DNA of 64,000 nucleotides, taken from a virus. This document shows, piece after piece, positions 48,055-56,569 of the stretch. The position numbers were made by a program, and so were the translations under genes. The notes below the pieces were generated by a model. That model was not told the DNA's origin. It did no database searches and saw only the letters and a program-made list of their open reading frames with translations. Numbering within the stretch: the first letter of the stretch is position 1; each line of letters starts with the position of its first letter. The stretch spans positions 1 to 64,000 of the IMG/VR virus record IMGVR_UViG_3300047470_000212, one strand, 5' to 3'.

Positions 48055-49698
48055 TTATGCCGCTTCCAGGCACTGCGTGAGGCTCACCAGGTCGTTCTCG
48101 ATGCGGCCCTTGTCGTCCGCACCACGGCCGTCAGTGATGGCCGCTCCCACCCTGCGCTTGTGCGCGAGCATGGCGTACTTACGGGGCTCGGTCGTGGCCT
48201 GGGTGATCGCGTTCAGCACGTAGATGTTCTTGAACAGGCTGGACGCCCGGTCGTGCCTCTTGTTGATCTGGTCCTGTTTACCGCTGCTCCAGGCCAGGTC
48301 GTAGTTGATCAGGTAGTTCGCCATCCACAGGTCCGTGCCGAACGCTCCGGCGTGGCTGGACAGGAACACCCGGCAGCCCTCCTCCGTCTCGAACCGGGAG
48401 GCCGCGTACGCCTTGGCCCCGGCACTCATCCGACCCGTGTAGGTGACGGCCACACCCTCCGGCAGCCGGTCGGCCATCAGGTCGAGCATGTCGGGGTTGA
48501 CCGAGAAGACGATGGCCTTGTTGCCAGGCACCGCGAGGATGTCCTCGATCGACTGCACCACGGCATCCAACTTCGGGGTCGCAGTGACGTCGTCCAGGAG
48601 CCCGGACTGCCACACCTCGTAGCAGTACTTCGAGCCCGGCCAGGTCTGCTTCTCCGCCCCGCCCTGCCGCGCCTGCTCGCTCTCCTCATACCGCTGCCCG
48701 GACGCGATGATCAGGTCCGGGTGGTTCAGCAGCATGTCGAGCGCCTGCATGCGAGACATGATCTTGCCCTGCTGGCTGTTCTCGTTCGGTGTCTCACCGC
48801 CGTGGTAGTGGGCGAACAGGTCGAAGTCCGAGGTGTTCGGGCCGAGGGCGTGCAGCTCAGCCAGCAGGTCGGCGGAGATGTGCTTGTACGCCTTGCGGGT
48901 CTTGGCGTCCAGGTTCACCGGGATGGTGCTCTCCTGGACCTTGGGCAGGTACGGCTTGACGTCCTCGTCCATGCGGGTCTTGCGCACCATGGCGTCGGCC
49001 AGTTTGGCGTGCAGGACAGGCAGGTTCTTGTAGTGCTGGACCCCGCCGAACTTGTTCCGCACGATGTAGGTCTTGTCGTACAGGTCGAAGCGTCCCAGCA
49101 CCTCGTCGTCGACCCACTGCATGATGCTGAACAACTCCTCCGGCCGCCCGTTCTCCACCGGGGTGCCGGTCAGTGCGTAGCGGTACGGCGCCGTCAGTCG
49201 CTTGATCTTCCGGGTGCGCTGCGCCTTGAAAGTCTTGATGGCGGTCGCCTCGTCCAGGACGATGCACTCCGGCTTGATCCTCCTGACGAAGTTCCAGTCG
49301 TTGACGACGTTCTCGTAGCCCATGATCACGTAGTCCGGCCGGTACGTCTTCACCTTGACGTACTGACCGGCCCGCTTCTTGGTGTCGCCGTCGATGAGGA
49401 TGCAGTACTCCTCCGTCGGCACGGTGATCTCCTGGGTCTGCCCGTCCTCGCGCACCTTGATGACCCGCGTGGGAACGTCGGTGAGTTTGGCGATCTGTTT
49501 GGCCCACTGGTACTTGAGCGAGGCCGGGACCACGATGACGGCGGTCTCGACCTCGCTCTTCTCGATCAACTCCTCAATGGCGGCCAGGGCGATCGGTGTC
49601 TTGCCCAGGCCCATCTCGTAGGCGATGAGGAGGGAACCGCGCTCGACGGCGCGGTCCACTGCGGACTCCTGGTACGTGTGCAGGTCGATGGTCAGCAC
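48055..49698 (-). CDS. SNF2/SF2-family helicase
   Basis: ATP-dependent DNA translocase for repair or replication fork processing. Motif I YEMGLGKTP, motif II VLDEATAIK (DEAx), motif III ALTGTPVENG, motif V-like SHAGAFGTDL and motif VI DQINKRHDR. 547 aa, GTG start. Its native LHT (IDLHTYQ) uses CTG CAC ACG, so it is not a copy of the repeat. Confidence 0.85.
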   Translation of the reverse strand: MLTIDLHTYQESAVDRAVERGSLLIAYEMGLGKTPIALAAIEELIEKSEVETAVIVVPASLKYQWAKQIAKLTDVPTRVIKVREDGQTQEITVPTEEYCILIDGDTKKRAGQYVKVKTYRPDYVIMGYENVVNDWNFVRRIKPECIVLDEATAIKTFKAQRTRKIKRLTAPYRYALTGTPVENGRPEELFSIMQWVDDEVLGRFDLYDKTYIVRNKFGGVQHYKNLPVLHAKLADAMVRKTRMDEDVKPYLPKVQESTIPVNLDAKTRKAYKHISADLLAELHALGPNTSDFDLFAHYHGGETPNENSQQGKIMSRMQALDMLLNHPDLIIASGQRYEESEQARQGGAEKQTWPGSKYCYEVWQSGLLDDVTATPKLDAVVQSIEDILAVPGNKAIVFSVNPDMLDLMADRLPEGVAVTYTGRMSAGAKAYAASRFETEEGCRVFLSSHAGAFGTDLWMANYLINYDLAWSSGKQDQINKRHDRASSLFKNIYVLNAITQATTEPRKYAMLAHKRRVGAAITDGRGADDKGRIENDLVSLTQCLEAA

Positions 49699-49985
49699 TG
49701 GGAGTACTGCCGATCGAACTGCCTGCTGGTGCGCGGGCGCCGGGCGAAGGGGACGCCGGGGGTGTAGTGCCCCTCCTGGATGTGGTCCGGGTTGGCGCAC
49801 ATCCGTCGCGTGCACGCGCGGTGCTTCTGGCTGCCGCCTCCGGTGATGAAGGACAGCAGGCTCTGGCCCTTGTAGGTGGGCCGGGTCGCGGTGGACTGGA
49901 AGATCAGGCAGTCGGTGTCCGGGTCCGGCTGGACGCGGTCCCAGAAGGCCTGTCCCAGGTGTTCGTAGCCATCAGGCGGAAGCAT
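49692..49985 (-). CDS. Short HNH-type endonuclease-like protein (97 aa)
   Basis: CTRRMCANPDHIQEGHYTPG matches the C-N-xxH core of HNH_3 homing-type nucleases, with a Lys/Arg-rich end. Small, perhaps partial. GGAGG before the ATG lies inside the leader ORF. Confidence 0.6.
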   Translation of the reverse strand: MLPPDGYEHLGQAFWDRVQPDPDTDCLIFQSTATRPTYKGQSLLSFITGGGSQKHRACTRRMCANPDHIQEGHYTPGVPFARRPRTSRQFDRQYSQC

Positions 49986-50031
49986 TGGCGGCCTCCGCCC
50001 AGGTATGAAGCCGGTTGTTCATGGGGTGCAT
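49972..50031 (-). CDS. 19-residue leader ORF with LHT repeat
   Basis: MHPMNNRLHTWAEAANASA; ATG overlaps the primase stop (TGATG) with GAGG five bases before. The stop lies 8 codons after the HNH gene start. Codons 8-10 are CTT CAT ACC. Confidence 0.45.
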   Translation of the reverse strand: MHPMNNRLHTWAEAANASA

Positions 50032-50999
50032 CAGAACCTCGCTATGACGGATGAGTAGGCGTTGCGGACGGCGTTCTTGAGGGCGTCGGCCCCCATGTCG
50101 CCGGGGTCCTTGCAGGGGGTGCCGGAGTAGTCCAGGAACTTCAGGGACAGGCCTCGGCCGGTCCACTCCTCGCGCAGCCGCTTGCACGTCTCGGCTCCTG
50201 CGGTGTCGTTGTCGAGCGCGATGATCACGGAGTCGAAGTGGTCCCGGATCAGGGACATCTGGGCGTCGGAGACTCCGGCGCCGAAGGAGGCGAGACCGGC
50301 CTTGAAACCGCAGGCCCGGAGCCGGACGACGTCCAGAGGAGACTCAACCAGGATGGCCGTGTCGTCCTCGTAGGTATGAAGTCCGAAGAGGGTCTTCGAC
50401 TTGGCCATGCCCGGCGGCCGGTTGCGGAAATAGCGCTCGTTCTTCTCCTGCCAGCCCCACAGCATTCCCGTGTCGGGGTCGCGGACCGGGATGATCCACA
50501 TCTCCCGCTCGGTGTCCCACAGCACGCCGCAGGCTTCCGCGTCCTCCGGCATGAAGAACCGCTCGGCGCAGGGGGTCAGCGGCGGGGTGACGTACAGGGC
50601 CAGGCTGGCCTCGTTGATCTGCTTGGTCGTGTCGACCGTCTTGGGGTCAGCCTTCTTCGCCAGGAACTTCTTGACCCGCTCGATCCCGCCCCGCTGCCGG
50701 ACCCAGGCGACCGCGTCCCCGTACGGGAGGTCGAGCATGTCCTTTACGAGGACCACGAAAGGGCCCTGGTAGCGGCAGGAGAAGCAGTTGAAATACCCAG
50801 CGTCGTAGTTTATGGAAAAGGATGGGTGCTTGTCTTTCTTTCCGGTCCGCGCCTCATGCATCGGGCACGGCATGTGAATCTCGTCGCCGCTGACCTTGTA
50901 ATCCAGGCCAATCTCATCCAGGCAGGCGGTGACGTTGCCGGGAACCGGAGTTCCTACTGCGTCCCAGCCGCGCGCCTTAGAACGAACCCTGGTAGCCAT
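50031..50999 (-). CDS. DnaG-type primase
   Basis: Makes RNA primers. N-terminal zinc finger: CPMHEARTGKKDKHPSFSIN, YFNCFSC (CHC2 type). Toprim core: AILVESPLDVVRL (catalytic Glu) and IIALDNDTAG (DxD). 322 aa, shorter than bacterial DnaG as it lacks a helicase-binding domain. Repeat (GLHTY) just before Toprim. Overlaps the helicase gene by 23 bp. Confidence 0.87.
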   Translation of the reverse strand: MATRVRSKARGWDAVGTPVPGNVTACLDEIGLDYKVSGDEIHMPCPMHEARTGKKDKHPSFSINYDAGYFNCFSCRYQGPFVVLVKDMLDLPYGDAVAWVRQRGGIERVKKFLAKKADPKTVDTTKQINEASLALYVTPPLTPCAERFFMPEDAEACGVLWDTEREMWIIPVRDPDTGMLWGWQEKNERYFRNRPPGMAKSKTLFGLHTYEDDTAILVESPLDVVRLRACGFKAGLASFGAGVSDAQMSLIRDHFDSVIIALDNDTAGAETCKRLREEWTGRGLSLKFLDYSGTPCKDPGDMGADALKNAVRNAYSSVIARF

Positions 51000-52242
51000 C
51001 AGTGTTCTCCTCCTCCATGGCGAAAGGATCCTCGTTCAGTTCCTCGAACTTTCCCGTCTCCCAATCCCACTGGCAGTAGGTCTCCAGAGGCGGGCAGTTA
51101 CGGGCCAGGACGACCTTGATCTTGTTGATGTTCGAGTCATCCGTGGACTCGACACCGAGAATGACGTCGGAGTCCTGGGCGAAGGAGGACGAATATCCGA
51201 TGGAGTCGGAGGTAATGCCCTTCTTCTTGTTCATCTTCCATTCCAGGACCTGCGTGGAAATGACGATCGGGAGTTGCAGGTTCTTCGCCATGCGCTTGAA
51301 TCCTCGGGTGAGGTTGGTAAGCGCCTGGCTGGATCCCTGAGCCTCGCCGAGTTCGTCCTGCATCATGTAGATGCCGTCCACGAATACGATCGTCGGCCGA
51401 ATGGCATCGATCTTCGACTGCACACCGGTAAGCGTGGTCGCATTCATGGAGTCCGAGGAAAGGAAGAACGAGGGCATAGCCTCAAGTTCCCGAAGGGCCC
51501 TTTCGAGTTTGTCCCACTCGGTCTTCTTGAGCGTTCCGTTCCGCAGCCGGGCATGGGAAATCCCCGCGCGGATTGCGTCGAAGCGTTCCTCCTGCTCCTC
51601 GTTGCTCATCTCGAAGCCGATGAACAGCGGGCGCTCACCGTGCAGGTGGGCAGCCATGGCGGCCAGCAGAAGCAGCGTCGACTTACCAGCCTTCGGAGGG
51701 CCGACGAAGGTGACCAACTGCTCCTTCTGGAGGCCCTGGGTGGCCCTGTCGATCGTGTTGAAGCCGGTGGGGATACCCCGGAGCCCGTCGGGCAGGTCCT
51801 TGAGCGTGAGGTACCGCGCAAGGCGTTCCTGGCCCGTCTCCGTCAGGTCGGTGTCGCGGGCGTTGGGTACCGCCGAGGCGATGTTGGCCAGCGTGCGGGC
51901 CAACGCCTCCATCGCGGCGGTGGCGTTGCCCTCTTCGTGTGCGTCGACCGAGTCGGCCAGGCCCTGCTCCAGCAGGGCCAAAGTATGAAGTTCTCGCAGC
52001 CGGTCGGTCAGCACTTCCATGCTGTCCTCGACCTTGACGAACCGGTACGTGGGGAAGTCGGTCTTGATCGTGGTGAGGCTCGGGACCTCGCCGTAGTTCC
52101 CCTTGTGCCGCAGGATCGCCTTGAAGACGGACTTGTTGTCCGGGTCTCCGAAGAAGTCGGGGGTGATGCCCGCGTCCGCGACGACAGCCAGGTCCTTGTC
52201 CTGGATGACGCGGGACACGAGCAAGCGCTCGAAGTCCGCCAC
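50977..52242 (-). CDS. DnaB-family replicative helicase
   Basis: Ring helicase. Walker A VGPPKAGKSTLLL (about residue 190), Walker B TIVFVDGIYMMQ, and ELGEAQGSSQALTNLTR ahead of motif H4. N-terminal ~150 residues form the usual helical collar. 421 aa. Repeat (ELHT, third codon ACT) in the N-terminal domain. Confidence 0.85.
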   Translation of the reverse strand: MADFERLLVSRVIQDKDLAVVADAGITPDFFGDPDNKSVFKAILRHKGNYGEVPSLTTIKTDFPTYRFVKVEDSMEVLTDRLRELHTLALLEQGLADSVDAHEEGNATAAMEALARTLANIASAVPNARDTDLTETGQERLARYLTLKDLPDGLRGIPTGFNTIDRATQGLQKEQLVTFVGPPKAGKSTLLLLAAMAAHLHGERPLFIGFEMSNEEQEERFDAIRAGISHARLRNGTLKKTEWDKLERALRELEAMPSFFLSSDSMNATTLTGVQSKIDAIRPTIVFVDGIYMMQDELGEAQGSSQALTNLTRGFKRMAKNLQLPIVISTQVLEWKMNKKKGITSDSIGYSSSFAQDSDVILGVESTDDSNINKIKVVLARNCPPLETYCQWDWETGKFEELNEDPFAMEEENTDGYQGSF

Positions 52243-52685
52243 TACATTGCTCCGATCAGGGTGGTGGGTACGGCCGGGAGCATGCGTCCCTTGCTGCCGT
52301 AGATCAGGTGGTTCTCGTTGTCGAAGACGGCCGCTACGTCAGGCATGTGGGCCAGGCGGCGGGCCAGCTTCTTGGGGTCCTCGCACCACACGCGGCCGAT
52401 GGGCAGGCCCTCGATGTCCAGGCGCCATTCCAGGGCCTCGGCGAACTCGTCACCCAGGTACGTGATGACGTCGACCGAGTAGCGGTAGCGCCAGACCGTG
52501 TCCCAGATGACGTGGGCCAGCGGCTCGTTGATCTCGTAGGCCTTCACAGCGCGCTTCCACTGGTGCGCCCGGCGGGCCACTGCTTCACCAGCTCGGGCTC
52601 GCGCGGTGGGCAGGTTGCCCAGCAGTCCTTCGAAGACCAGGACCATGCGCGGGGAGACCTCGTTGCTTATGTCCCCGCCCTGCAT
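52242..52685 (-). CDS. Unknown replication-block protein (147 aa)
   Basis: Not recognised. Alpha/beta; VFEGLLGN and VITYLGDEFAEALEW may point to a HAD-like fold without key residues. Coupled to its neighbours in the helicase operon. Confidence 0.6.
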   Translation of the reverse strand: MQGGDISNEVSPRMVLVFEGLLGNLPTARARAGEAVARRAHQWKRAVKAYEINEPLAHVIWDTVWRYRYSVDVITYLGDEFAEALEWRLDIEGLPIGRVWCEDPKKLARRLAHMPDVAAVFDNENHLIYGSKGRMLPAVPTTLIGAM

Positions 52686-52930
52686 CAGGCTCGCTCCGCT
52701 TCGGCGCGGAGCCAGATATGAAGTCGTCCGTGCCGGAGTTCTGTGATCACACGGTGCTCGCGCACGCGGAATCCGAGGGCGGCAGCCTTGTAGACCGCGA
52801 GGAAGAGCAGCCGCTTGGCGGTCGCACGCTGCTCGGGGAACCGTCCGGTGATCGTCGCCGGGATCTCGTCCTTGTAGAGAACCGACAAGACCTCGTCCTC
52901 GAAGGGGAGGACCATCTGCTCATGCGGCAC
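52685..52930 (-). CDS. Small protein ending RLHIWLRAEAERA (81 aa)
   Basis: GTG start inside the end of the loader gene. Helical basic centre (RATAKRLLFLAVYKAAALG). Carries the variant repeat CTTCATATC near the end. Function unknown. Confidence 0.6.
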   Translation of the reverse strand: MPHEQMVLPFEDEVLSVLYKDEIPATITGRFPEQRATAKRLLFLAVYKAAALGFRVREHRVITELRHGRLHIWLRAEAERA

Positions 52931-53579
52931 GGCGATCTCCTCCGACGACGGTGATGTGGGTGAAGGCGCCCTGGATGAAGGAGCCCATCGAGGGGTTGTA
53001 TGTGTCCCCCCACTTGCTCGGCGGGACGTTGGAGGTGACGAGGGTCGGCCGGGCCTCGCGGTGTCGAAGGCGCAGCAGGTCGTCCAGCAGGCCTTCGGCG
53101 TAGCCGGACTTGGTCTTGTGCTCCTTGCCGACGTCGTCGAGGAGGAGGACGGGCGCCTTCTCGGCCGCGACGATCTTGTCCGTGATCTCCCACCAGCGGG
53201 CAACGGCCTCGGGCTCGTGCCGGTCCTGGAGACCCATCCGCTCGATGGACAACTTCACGTAGTCCGAGTAGGCCAGCCACGCCACGGGCAGGCGGCGGCC
53301 GAAGTAGACCTCCAGCAGCGTGGACGTGGCGAGCGTGGTCTTGCCTGTGCCGGGCGGCCCTACGACCAGCAGCCCCTTGCCGATGGTGCTCCAGTCGGCC
53401 GGGTACTCGTTCAGGGGGCGCTTGTCCGTGACGTAGTGGTCCCGGAGGTTGTCCACGAACTCCTGGCAGACGGCCTTGTGCGGCGAGTCCGCCAACGTAT
53501 GAAGACGCAGGTGCTTGTAGTGCGCCGGGATGCCGTACTCCTTGAGCCGCAAGGCGTGGACCCGGGGGTCAGTCGCCAT
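52920..53579 (-). CDS. DnaC-like helicase loader (AAA+)
   Basis: Loads the DnaB-like helicase. Walker A VVGPPGTGKTTLA (about residue 63), Walker B PVLLLDDVGKE, sensor I LVTSNVPPSKW. 219 aa. ATG with AGGAGG at 53579. Repeat variant CTTCATACG (RLHT) at residue 26. Next to helicase, primase and initiator genes. Confidence 0.83.
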   Translation of the reverse strand: MATDPRVHALRLKEYGIPAHYKHLRLHTLADSPHKAVCQEFVDNLRDHYVTDKRPLNEYPADWSTIGKGLLVVGPPGTGKTTLATSTLLEVYFGRRLPVAWLAYSDYVKLSIERMGLQDRHEPEAVARWWEITDKIVAAEKAPVLLLDDVGKEHKTKSGYAEGLLDDLLRLRHREARPTLVTSNVPPSKWGDTYNPSMGSFIQGAFTHITVVGGDRRAA

Positions 53580-53663
53580 GTGGATACCTCCTGGTGGTGG
53601 TGGGTTCAACGTTCAGGAGGCTACCACAGTTATCGCTTCCTGGATACGTCTTCGGAACGCGTA

Positions 53664-53693
53664 AGGGGCGGGCTGCCGAAGCAACCCGCCCCT
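53664..53693 (-). terminator. Terminator after initiator gene
   Basis: AGGGGCGGG / CCCGCCCCT arms, between stop 53703 and the loader gene. Confidence 0.7.
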
Positions 53694-53702
53694 GTGGGTC
53701 GG

Positions 53703-54770
53703 TCAGGACCAGTAGTCCTCGTTGAACCTGTTGTTCTCCACCTCGTCGACCTTGTCAGCCTTGCCCAGTCGCTGGGTCAGCAGCCCACGGGCGGCAAGGA
53801 AGTCCTTCCAGGCGACCACGTTGTCCGAGCGCTGCCAGGAGGTGGACCAGTAGGTGATGATCATCTGGCGTACCTCTTCGCGCCCAAGGCCCTGGGCCAT
53901 CCACCGGCCGAAGGTCCCAGTCAGGGCTCCGAGGTTGGTGGAGCCGGGGACCGGGTGACCTACTTCCCCGGCCCGGTGGTCGAAGAATTCCGCCAGTTCC
54001 TCCGAAGGCCTCTTGGAGCGCTTCTTAGGAGTTCGCCGGGCCGGAGGGGCCAGGTCGCCATCCGAAGCCGGGAGACGGGCGGCCAGGGACTCTCCTGGAT
54101 CACCGTCACCGATGGCCTGGGATACCACGTAGGCCGGATCGAGTTCCCGCTCGGCCTGCTCCTGCTCCAAGGCCTCCTGCTTCCGGGACTTCCTCTTGCC
54201 GCCAGGACCCCGGAGGGGGCGTACCGCATTCCAGCCCTTGGCTCCCGGCCTGGGAGTCTCCTCGGCATCGTAGAGATCCGACCGCGCCGACTGGCGCGGT
54301 GGAAGAGACGTAGTCTCTTCTATTTCTCTAGTAGTACTAGTTAGGTAGTTAGGGGTTGGGTGCACTCCAGTGCAGGGTGCAATATTTGCAGGGTCCTCTG
54401 GAGTTGTTATGTCACAACTACCTTCGTCGACCCCTGCATTATTTGCAGGTGTAGTTCTTGCACCCTTCTCGGGCTCCGGAATCCACTCTTCGATGGGGAG
54501 AATCCGGCGCACAGCGGACTTGTACCGCAGGGACTCCAGAGGCCTCTCCTCGTCGGAAACGGACTCGATGATGCGACGCTCCTCCAGGTCCCGCAGGACG
54601 TTGTAGGTCTGCCGCTCCTTGATGTTGGCCTTGCTGGCGATGGTTGGTACTGAAAGCCAGCACATCCGGAAGTCGTCATCCGCTGCGTCGGCCATGGCCA
54701 GCAGGACCAGTCGGGATGCAAGTCGGGTGTGCTTGCTCCGCATCACCTCGCCCATGATGATTACGCTCAC
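53703..54770 (-). CDS. Winged-helix replication initiator-like protein (355 aa)
   Basis: N-terminal winged helix (SRLVLLAMADAADDDFRMCW, SVPTIASKANIKERQTYNVL, RDLEERRIIE) as in phage replication or DnaD-like proteins. A central disordered segment (about 100-150) is coded by AT-rich repeat DNA, then basic Ser/Arg regions, and a C-terminal LGREEVRQMIITYW helical domain. GTG start overlapping the leader ORF stop. Likely origin-binding protein (inference). Confidence 0.6.
   Translation of the reverse strand: MSVIIMGEVMRSKHTRLASRLVLLAMADAADDDFRMCWLSVPTIASKANIKERQTYNVLRDLEERRIIESVSDEERPLESLRYKSAVRRILPIEEWIPEPEKGARTTPANNAGVDEGSCDITTPEDPANIAPCTGVHPTPNYLTSTTREIEETTSLPPRQSARSDLYDAEETPRPGAKGWNAVRPLRGPGGKRKSRKQEALEQEQAERELDPAYVVSQAIGDGDPGESLAARLPASDGDLAPPARRTPKKRSKRPSEELAEFFDHRAGEVGHPVPGSTNLGALTGTFGRWMAQGLGREEVRQMIITYWSTSWQRSDNVVAWKDFLAARGLLTQRLGKADKVDEVENNRFNEDYWS
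54300..54480. other. Candidate replication origin inside initiator gene
   Basis: AT-rich dip with related dyads: CCCTGCAAATATTGCACCC and ACCTGCAAATAATGCAGGG (minus strand), TGCACT / AGTGCA, and GTAGTACTAG. Iterons inside an initiator gene are a common phage origin design. Inference only. Confidence 0.4.
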
Positions 54771-54814
54771 TCGGCGACTCCGAGGAAGCGATAAGTATGA
54801 AGCGATAGCGTCAT
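54767..54814 (-). CDS. 15-residue leader ORF with LHT repeat
   Basis: MTLSLHTYRFLGVAE; its TGA overlaps the initiator GTG (GTGA). Codons 5-7 are CTT CAT ACT. The initiator's own GGAG lies within it. Confidence 0.45.
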   Translation of the reverse strand: MTLSLHTYRFLGVAE

Positions 54815-54867
54815 GGTAATGTGCTCTCTATCTCGGGGTTTGTGGTGGGCCTCGGGGTGTGGTGGGC

Positions 54868-54923
54868 AAAGGCCCCCGGCAGTGGCTTGAAGGTCTTGAA
54901 CCTCGCCAGCGCCGGGGGCCTTT
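54868..54923 (-). terminator. Terminator after 54931-56160
   Basis: 13-bp arms AAAGGCCCCCGGC / GCCGGGGGCCTTT with a long loop. Confidence 0.7.
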
Positions 54924-54930
54924 GCGTTAC

Positions 54931-56160
54931 TCACTCCGAGTCGAGTTCGAGGCCCTTCTCCTCGATCTCCGCCCGGGTCAACTGCACGACGGTCTGTCCG
55001 GCCGGGATGCGGCCACGGCCGCGACGGGTGTAGTTGCCCTCGTCGTCGACCAGGTAGGCGAACGTCTTGTTCTCGTCACGCGGGCGACCACGACGCCGAC
55101 GGGGAGAGGACTGCTCCTCCTGGTCACCCTCCGGCTCCTGGTCACCCTCCGGCTCCTCGGCCGCCTCCGGCGCCTTCTGCTTCTGCTCGCCGGTCTCCGG
55201 CAGCGTATGAAGCGCCTTGCGCAGCAGTTCGGTCAGCGGTCGCTCGCGCACGTCGGCCTGGTTGATGATCGCGTTGCGCTCGTCCTCCAGACGGAAGGAG
55301 TTGTAGGCACCCTCCAAAGCGGCGCGTATCAGGAGCAGGTCGATCTCGGCGTCCGGGACCGGCTTGTCGGTCTCCTTCTGCTGCGCCTTGTGCTGCGCGC
55401 GGGCGATCGTCTCCTGCAAGGACTCCTTCTCCTCCTCGACAGGCGCCTCTTCCTCGACCGGCTCGGCGGCCTTGCGACCACGACGGCGGGGCTCCGGCTT
55501 CGGCTCCTCCTCCGGCTTGTCCTCGGTCAGCGGCTCCTCTTCCGGCTCGGCCGTCTCCGGCTCGGCGCGACGGCCACGGCGACCGCGACGGCGGGGCTCC
55601 TCCGGCTCGGGCTCCGGCTCGGGCTCCGGCTCGGGCTCCGGCTCCGCCTCGGGCTCGGCGTGGGTCTCGGCAGCGAAGGAGATGTCGTCGAGTCCGGCCG
55701 TCAGGTCCTTGGCCGTGATCCCAGCGGCCTCGGCCGCGTCCAGGAGGAGTTCGGCCTCCTCGCTGCCCTCGGAACCCCACAGCAGGATCACGTGGGCGTC
55801 GCCCTGACTGTCGGCGTTCTTGAGGAGTTCGACGATCCCGGCGGTGACGTTGGCAGTCTTCACGACCTCCTCGGCGTCCTTGAGGATCTTGTCGACGGCC
55901 CGGCTCTTCTCGCCGTCGGTGACCGCGACGAACGGGATGTCGGCCCACTCGGACCACTCCAGGACGGTCTCCAGTCCGTCGGACAGGTGCTTCTTGGTGA
56001 TCGGGAGGATGAGCGTGATCTCGCGCTCGGAGGGCTCGGGGTAGCCGTCCTTGTCTTCCTCGCCGAGGCCCACGAAGTCGTTCAGGAGGGCCTTGACGTT
56101 GTCCAGGTCGGTGGCGGCGTCGCCAGCGAAGGCGAGTGCGATGGGCTGAGTGCTGCTCAA
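54931..56160 (-). CDS. Acidic Pro/Glu-repeat protein with AT-hook (409 aa)
   Basis: Residues 1-180 form an alpha/beta domain (ALAFAGDAA, TLILPITKKHL, HVILLWGSEG). Then PEPEPEPEPEPEPE and Arg/Gly clusters (EPRRRGRRGRR), and near the C-terminus RRRRGRPRDEN and RRGRGRIP, AT-hook-like. Suggests a DNA-organising protein (inference). TTG start at 56160 with GGGAG. Repeat variant CTTCATACG (ALHT). Confidence 0.6.
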   Translation of the reverse strand: MSSTQPIALAFAGDAATDLDNVKALLNDFVGLGEEDKDGYPEPSEREITLILPITKKHLSDGLETVLEWSEWADIPFVAVTDGEKSRAVDKILKDAEEVVKTANVTAGIVELLKNADSQGDAHVILLWGSEGSEEAELLLDAAEAAGITAKDLTAGLDDISFAAETHAEPEAEPEPEPEPEPEPEPEEPRRRGRRGRRAEPETAEPEEEPLTEDKPEEEPKPEPRRRGRKAAEPVEEEAPVEEEKESLQETIARAQHKAQQKETDKPVPDAEIDLLLIRAALEGAYNSFRLEDERNAIINQADVRERPLTELLRKALHTLPETGEQKQKAPEAAEEPEGDQEPEGDQEEQSSPRRRRGRPRDENKTFAYLVDDEGNYTRRGRGRIPAGQTVVQLTRAEIEEKGLELDSE

Positions 56161-56238
56161 GTCTGCTCCCGATGTGGTGTGTTTGCCGCCCTTCCGGCGA
56201 CAGGAGAAGACGTTACCGGTTACGGCTTCTAAAAGCAA

Positions 56239-56267
56239 GAAACCCCCGCTTCGCAAGCGAGGGTTTC
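56239..56267 (-). terminator. Terminator between lysis and replication blocks
   Basis: GAAACCC-CGCT / AGCG-GGGTTTC with a short loop. Confidence 0.85.
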
Positions 56268-56281
56268 AAAGCGTTTGACAA

Positions 56282-56566
56282 CTAGGGCAGGTCAGGAACC
56301 CTGCGACCGGTGGCCGGATGCCTACGAGGAAGCCGCAGCGCCGGGGCCACCGAACCACCCCGGACAGGGATGTGCAGCAGGGCCACCACTCCGGCCGCAG
56401 CCGCAGCAGTCAGCCAGGGGACGGGAACACGCTGCGCCTCGTAGGCCAGGCCGACAACCACGAGGGGCTGGAGCCAGGCCGGGAGGGTGAACGGGAGCAC
56501 GACGACCAGCCACTCCCACGCGGTGAACGTGGCGAATGCGATCAGCAGGAGCCGGAACCAGTCCAT
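56282..56566 (-). CDS. Small membrane protein (94 aa), holin candidate
   Basis: Two to three hydrophobic segments (WFRLLLIAFATFTAWEWLVV; LQPLVVVGLAYE; WLTAAAAAGVVALLHI) and an Arg-rich tail. Next to another candidate. Confidence 0.6.
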   Translation of the reverse strand: MDWFRLLLIAFATFTAWEWLVVVLPFTLPAWLQPLVVVGLAYEAQRVPVPWLTAAAAAGVVALLHIPVRGGSVAPALRLPRRHPATGRRVPDLP

Positions 56567-56569
56567 AGG

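Noticed and set aside
49680-49698. LHTY at the helicase start as a repeat copy
   Set aside because: Codons are CTG CAC ACG; different nucleotides.
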